Source of the DNA: Artemisia argyi
Taxonomy: Eukaryota; Streptophyta; Magnoliopsida; Asterales; Asteraceae
Length of the DNA: 64,000 bases
NCBI GenBank assembly: GCA_030686995.1
Contig: CM060703.1
Coordinates: forward strand, 115,701,361 to 115,765,360
Direction of reading: 5' to 3'
The notes under the pieces: model-generated
The model's database searches: none
Seen by the model: only the letters and a program-made list of their open reading frames with translations
What the model was told of the DNA's origin: nothing
Program-made: the position numbers and the translations under genes
Shown here: positions 57,808 through 64,000 of the stretch, piece by piece
Numbering within the stretch: the first letter of the stretch is position 1
Layout of the letters: each line of letters begins with the position of its first letter

Positions 57808-59260
57808 CTAGGTTTCAACTCTAACTTCATCCTTGTCACTCTCTTCTATTTCCTTATGTATTGGCTTAATGGTGACAACATTGACAAAGTGGACATGTTT
57901 AGATGATGAGGGGTCCTTAACTTGGATTCCGTTATTGGTGTCCCTAATGTCCTTCCTAGGTGTAGTTAACGCTTGGTTGTCGAGGGCTTTCAACAAGTTG
58001 TCTATCTTATTGGTCATCTCCGTTTGTTGTTGGTTGAATTTGGTTTCAAACCTAGCTATGCGGGCTTCTTGAGATGCCATGAACTTGGACATCAATCCTT
58101 CAAGATTGTTGGTACTACCATAGTTGTTAGAAGGATTGTTGTTGAAAGTACGGTTGGAGGGTGGACCATTTGGTTGGTAACGATTAGGCGGATTGGAAGA
58201 ATTCGGTTGATTTTGTTTCCACCTAAGGTTTGGGTGATTTTTCCAAGAGGGGTTGTATGAATCACCGTAAGGGTTTGGCTCGGGCTTGAAAGTGTACCAC
58301 TTATCTCCCGCTTCGTCGGTACGCGAGGATGCGTAGTCCGCAAAAGCTGTTCCGGGGAGTTCCACACAATCACGAGTGTCATGGGGACCACTACATAATT
58401 CGCATGAAGAAGTGATTTTATTCACTTGGCTTGAAGGCTTGGGAGCTTCGTAGTATTTCATGAGAAACTTGACTCGGTCCTCAAGTTCCATGATCCTACG
58501 GTCGGGAGTGCTAGAGTTGTTCAAAGGCAAAGATATTGCCTTGACCGTTTTGTTCAAATCACGGGGATCATTCCAACTTTCGTTGTCATAGAGAGCAAGA
58601 TCTTCTATGAGTTCCCATGATTGTTCCGCACTTAGATCACGTAGCTTACCACCGGCTGATTGGTCAATGGCTCGCCTCGTGGAGAGATCGATATGGTCAT
58701 AAAAGATTTGGACTTTGAGCCAAAGATCTATGCCATGATGAGGGACTTTTTGGAGTAAGTCCTTGAAACGAGTCCATGCTTCATAAAGAGTTTCACCTGG
58801 ACGTTGTTGGAACATCAAGATTTCATTTCTAAGCTTAGTAGTTCTCCCCGGTGGGAAAAATTGAGCAAGAAAACGAGTGGTGAGATCATCCCATGTGGTG
58901 ATGGATCCCGCGGGTAAACGCTCAAGCCATTGACTAGCTTGATCCCGTAGAGAGAATTGGAATCTACGATTTTAAGGAAGTCCTTAAGATGTTGATTTGG
59001 ATCTTCGGAACGAAGTCCATGGAATGCACATCCGCTTTGCACCAACCGGATGGTGTTGGATCGCAAGGGGGTCACATTGGCTCCGGTGAGCTCAATGGTG
59101 TTTCGATAGCCTTGGTGGCTAGGTCGGGAATACTCTCCTAAGGTTCGGGGCCTAAAGGGTTCTAGTGGTGGGTTTTGTTGTGGTTGGATGACGGGTTCAA
59201 AGATGTTCCCGTTGTCCTTGATGTTGGGTGGTGAAGAGTTACGAACAAAGACACAAAGAA
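57808..59260 (-). pseudogene. E2 gag
   Basis: The main frame is 58818-57808, preceded by an in-frame stretch reaching back to about 58965. That stretch carries FSLRDQASQWLERLPAGSIT and FLAQFFPPGR, the gag domain core. Upstream, in another frame, come SRPSHQGYRNTIEL and HGLRSEDPNQHLKDFLKI; a short deletion near 58965 has joined the two out of frame. A CX2CX3HX4C knuckle (CELCSGPHDTRDC) lies near 58400. An asparagine/proline-rich part and a coiled segment (LEGLMSKFMASQEARIARFE) follow. I see no clear start ATG. Similar proteins from Tanacetum are, as I recall, annotated MAK10-like; that name reflects no known function here. Confidence 0.82.
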
Positions 59261-59365
59261 ATAAGATAGACTAAAGAAACCTAAAAATAAAAATAAAATC
59301 TTACTAGAAAGGAATCTAGCAAGTAGACCTAATAAAAAGAAATTCTAACCTAGACAATAACTATT

Positions 59366-59384
59366 CCCCGGGCAGCGGCGCCAA
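59366..59384 (-). other. E2 primer-binding site, tRNA-Asp type
   Basis: On the minus strand TTTGGCGCCGCTGCCCGGG lies just inside the right LTR. One extra C splits the usual GCCGGGGA. Confidence 0.82.
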
Positions 59385-59389
59385 AAACT

Positions 59390-60801
59390 TGATACGTGGG
59401 AATCGTACCAGGCTTTACCTCTCAAGGGATCTTGAGAAGCTTACAACCCCCACCAGGTAGTGTACCTGATCGTTGTAGTATAGTATAGTGACAAGTACCG
59501 GGGGATTGATCGTTCAGCTAAGAATAGTGTCGCTAGGATTAGAAAACCTAATTACTAGTGCTAAAGATGATGGAAGATTATTTTTGTGTTTTTATATTTT
59601 TTAGAAAGCGAAGTGAAATCTCGGGTTTGAAGGATTTGGGCGGAATTAGTTGCTAGTCAACTAACCCAATACTAAAAATGCAATCAAAAGTAAATACTAG
59701 AAATGAAAATAAAACTAAATTATACTAAGGTTGTGAGCAATAAGTGGAGAAAATGTGTTTACTTAGATTTCACTACTCCCTAGACATCTTTTACACGTTA
59801 ATTACTTGTTATAGTTGCGTGGATGACGGATTGTATTCCTTAATACCATTCATGGGGTGGCGCACTTACTTCCCCAATCCTATGAGTGCCTACTTCACTC
59901 CTATGTCGAGCCGGCTAAGAAGCTCCTAACATGGGATCATTAGAATTTACTCATGCATTAAATACAACCAATAAAACCTAGTGCACATCGGTTCATGTTT
60001 CCTAAGACGTTCAAGCATGTTACCATTTGGAGATCTGCCAGTTTTCTTAAGCCTAACATCGAAATCATTCATCCAATACAACCATAAACAAGTAATCAAC
60101 ACATAAATAACATCTAGGATTCATTAGATCTAAGCAAACACAAGATAGATCTAGCCTAGCATGATGGAATTAAGACAAAAACAAGATATATACAACCAAC
60201 ACATAGACATATTGATTGAATTAAAAGAATACTTATCTCAATTACACTTGCAAGGTTTCAAGGGCTGAAAACCGTTGAAAAACCTGTGAAAATCGTATTA
60301 AGTTCGGCCTTAGGGTTTCTCCAAAACTTCCTCTCTTAATGTGTAAAAATTAGAAAACTATATATAGGGAATAGGGTCTGACGGCGTCAAGAACAAATTT
60401 GTGACGCCGTCATCTCGCCGCCAAAATACTCCTCGGACTGCCTTGATCTACTTCTGACGCCGTCAAGTATTACATGTTTCCAGGCCGTCATGCATTTTAC
60501 TCTTGACGTCCTTCTTGTGACGCCATCAATTCTGTTCTGGGTCATCATGTAATTTACTCTTGACGCCGTCAAGGTTTTCTTCTTGACGCCGTCACCTACT
60601 GTTACCAGCTTGGAAAATTGAGACTTTGCCGTTTTCTTCACTTTTATGTTCCAAAAAACGTCCAAAATGCCTTCTTTTCCAGATTTCACTCCCAAAGTAC
60701 CTAAAATCACAAAAGGAATGATTTAGGGCAATATTTGATCAAATAAATTCAATTCCGGGCTTAAATGACCCCCTAAAAGTGGTTCATTTTTCGCCTCATC
60801 A
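59390..60801 (-). repeat. E2 5' LTR (right copy)
   Basis: 1,412 bp, the same length as the left copy, with a small number of substitutions by eye. TATA box at 60358-60367. Confidence 0.94.
60358..60594 (-). promoter_or_regulatory. E2 right LTR: TGACG cluster and TATA box
   Basis: The TGACG(G/C)CGTCA cluster at 60379-60594 lies directly upstream of CTATATATAG (60358-60367) in the minus-strand sense. This LTR would drive E2. Confidence 0.6.
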
Positions 60802-60805
60802 GGTA

Positions 60806-62575
60806 TGCTGGACATGCCCCATTTTGTGACAAGTGTAAGATGCACCACACTGGGCCCTGTTATGCTAAGTGTGGGAAATGTTCAAGGGTTGGTCATAAGA
60901 CACAAGATTGCAAGGCTACAGGAGCTAACTTGCAACCCGTGGCTGTAGTCTGCCATGCTTGTGGGAGAAAGGAGACTACAGGCGTCAGTGCCCAAACAAG
61001 GACAACAATGCACGTGGGAGAGCATACATGCTGGGAGGTGGAAATGTCGAGCAAGATCTGAACATAGTCACGGGTACGTTCTTTCTAAGCAACCGCCTCG
61101 TTAAAGTTTTATTCGATTCCGGAGCCGATCAAAGTTTCGTATCTATTTCTCTTGCACCCTTACTTAATATTACACCGGCTAAACTAGATACCACATACGA
61201 GATTGAACTAGCCGATGGAAAGCTAGTGAGCACTAACACTATACTTCGGGGTTGCACCCTGCGACTATTAGACACCCCATTCGTCGTTGACCTTATGCCT
61301 ATTAGGCTTGGAAGTTTCGACGTTGTCATAGGAATGGATTGGCTATCCAAGAACCGCGCTAAGATCATTTGTGACGAAAAGGTCGTTCACATCCCTCTGA
61401 ATGACGAAACCCTAATTTTTCGCGTCGATCAAAGTAAAACACGTCTAAGCATCGTTTCTTGCGTCAAAGTTGTGAAGTACATCGAACGAGGATGTCAAGT
61501 CTTTTTGGCTCAAGTCACTAAGAAGAAGTCGGAGGAGAAGCGACTTGAGGATGTGCCAGTAGTCAGGGACTTTCCCGAGGTATTCCCTGAGGACTTGCCT
61601 GGCCTTCGTCCAACAAGACAAGTGGAATTTCAAATTGACTTAGTGCCAGGAGCAGTACACGTAGCACGAGCACCCTATAGGCTAACACCGTCGGAAATGA
61701 ATGAGTTATCTGAGCAATTGCAGGAACTATCAGATAAAGGATTTATATGCCCTAGTTCGTCACCGTGGGGAGCACCTGTGTTGTTTTTGAAGAAAAAGGA
61801 TGGAACCTTCAGGATGTGTATCGATTATCGTGAGTTGAACAAACTTACGGTGAAGAATCGATATCCGTTGCCAAGGATTGACGATCTGTTTGATCAGCTA
61901 CAAGGATCGAGTGTTTACTCGAAGATTGATTTGAGGTCAGGTTATCACCAACTGAGAGTTAGGGAAGAGGACATCCCTAAGACAGCTTTCAGGACAAGAT
62001 ACGGTCACTACGAATTCCAAGTAATGCCCTTCAGTCTAACAAATGCACCCGCTGTATTTATGGACTTAATGAACCGAGTGTGCAAACCCTATTTGGATAA
62101 GTTTGTGATTGTATTCATCGATGATATCCTTATTTATTCACGTAGTAAGGAAGAGCACGCAGAACACTTGAAGGCTATACTAACACTGCTCAGAGAAGAG
62201 AAATTCTACGCCAAATTTTCCAAGTGTGATTTTTGGATTGAGAAAGTACAATTTCTTGGGCATGTTATCGACAGTAAGGGTATTCATGTTGATCCTGCCA
62301 AGATCGAAACTGTTAAAAATTGGGCGTCGCCTACGAGTCCTACTGAGATACGCCAATTTTTAGGTCTTGCCGGATACTATCGGAGATTTATTGAAGGTTT
62401 TTCAAGGATTGCTAAGCCTTTGACCAAGTTAACACAGAAGAAGAAGAAGTTTGATTGGGGAGAAGAACAAGAATCAGCAATTCAGTTTTTGAAGCAGAAA
62501 CTTTGTGAAGCACCGATATTAGCACTACCCGAAGGAAGTGAGGACTTCGTGGTATATTGCGATGCATCAATCTAA
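60806..62575 (+). pseudogene. F gag zinc knuckles, protease and reverse transcriptase
   Basis: The gag frame resumes after E2 with CDKCKMHHTGPC and CGKCSRVGHKTQDC; a third knuckle, CHACG.., is broken by a one-base loss near 60965. The following frame carries GDYRRQCP, protease with [13 protein letters not shown] and [11 protein letters not shown], then [55 protein letters not shown], the catalytic FIDDILIYS, and [16 protein letters not shown]. RNase H starts at FVVYCDAS and is stopped by TAA 62573-62575. Motifs are of the chromovirus Tekay/Del type. Confidence 0.93.

Positions 62576-64000
<1,425 letters not shown>

Larger units (their letters stand above)
53121..60806 (-). mobile_element. Non-autonomous LTR element E2 (gag and protease-like only)
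   Basis: Spans 53126-60801, flanked by GGTAT (53121-53125 and 60802-60806). Both LTRs are 1,412 bp and very similar. The minus-strand PBS is tRNA-Asp type (complement of 59366-59384, TTTGGCGCCGCTGCCCGGG). The PPT reads AGTGTAAGGGTATA beside the left LTR. It has gag with a knuckle and a protease-like domain but no RT, RNase H or integrase. It is inserted in the gag of F between the asparagine run and the zinc knuckles, without disturbing the flanking frame. Confidence 0.95.

Overview
The window is plant nuclear DNA made almost entirely of transposable elements. I see no host gene, tRNA, rRNA or CRISPR. The organism is a eudicot, probably of the daisy family (Asteraceae). That guess rests on remembered likeness of several retroelement proteins to Asteraceae ones, not on a search.

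The layout is a nest of insertions, placed by TG...CA long terminal repeats (LTRs), 5-bp target-site duplications (TSDs), primer-binding sites (PBS) and polypurine tracts (PPT). The outermost host is E1, a plus-strand element with a tRNA-Asp type PBS (2058 to about 6779). Its 5' LTR is cut by a 4-kb-type LTR running in from the window start (1-2057). A solo LTR of an E-type family (5120-6537, TSD AGTTC) sits in its interior. Copia-like element G enters E1 at 6780. G is split by Athila-type element A (8446-37636, minus strand, TSD GGCTT, 29.2 kb). A is split by Athila-type element B (16212-30119, plus, TSD GTCAT, 13.9 kb). B is split by a 5'-truncated LINE (about 24482-27155, minus, 19-nt TSD). 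G resumes at 37642 with one open reading frame and is then entered by F, a Tekay/Del-like Ty3 element (38913 to beyond 64000, plus). F is itself split by D, a pol-less copia-like element (44535-52345, minus, TSD GAGTC), and by E2, a gag/protease-only element (53126-60801, minus, TSD GGTAT).

A, B and F carry gag, protease, reverse transcriptase (RT), RNase H and integrase, all broken by stops, frameshifts or deletions. E1, E2 and D lack polymerase and integrase and would have to be mobilised in trans. E1, E2, A and B share tRNA-Asp PBSs and a small hairpin just after the last coding stop. A, B and E2 also share a hairpin beside the PPT. These shared RNA-level signals are the likeliest basis for such cross-mobilisation.

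The most interesting non-coding signals are: (1) the post-stop GAGTC/GACTC hairpin in four elements, followed in three of them by a shared conserved block; (2) the AGGA-loop hairpin next to the PPT; (3) a series of hairpins in the 3' region of A with a constant 23-nt loop and a changing stem; (4) clusters of family-specific short, often palindromic words in LTRs and leaders, including a TGACG...CGTCA cluster directly upstream of the TATA box in E-type LTRs; and (5) a patchwork of copied local sequence at the 5' junction of the LINE.
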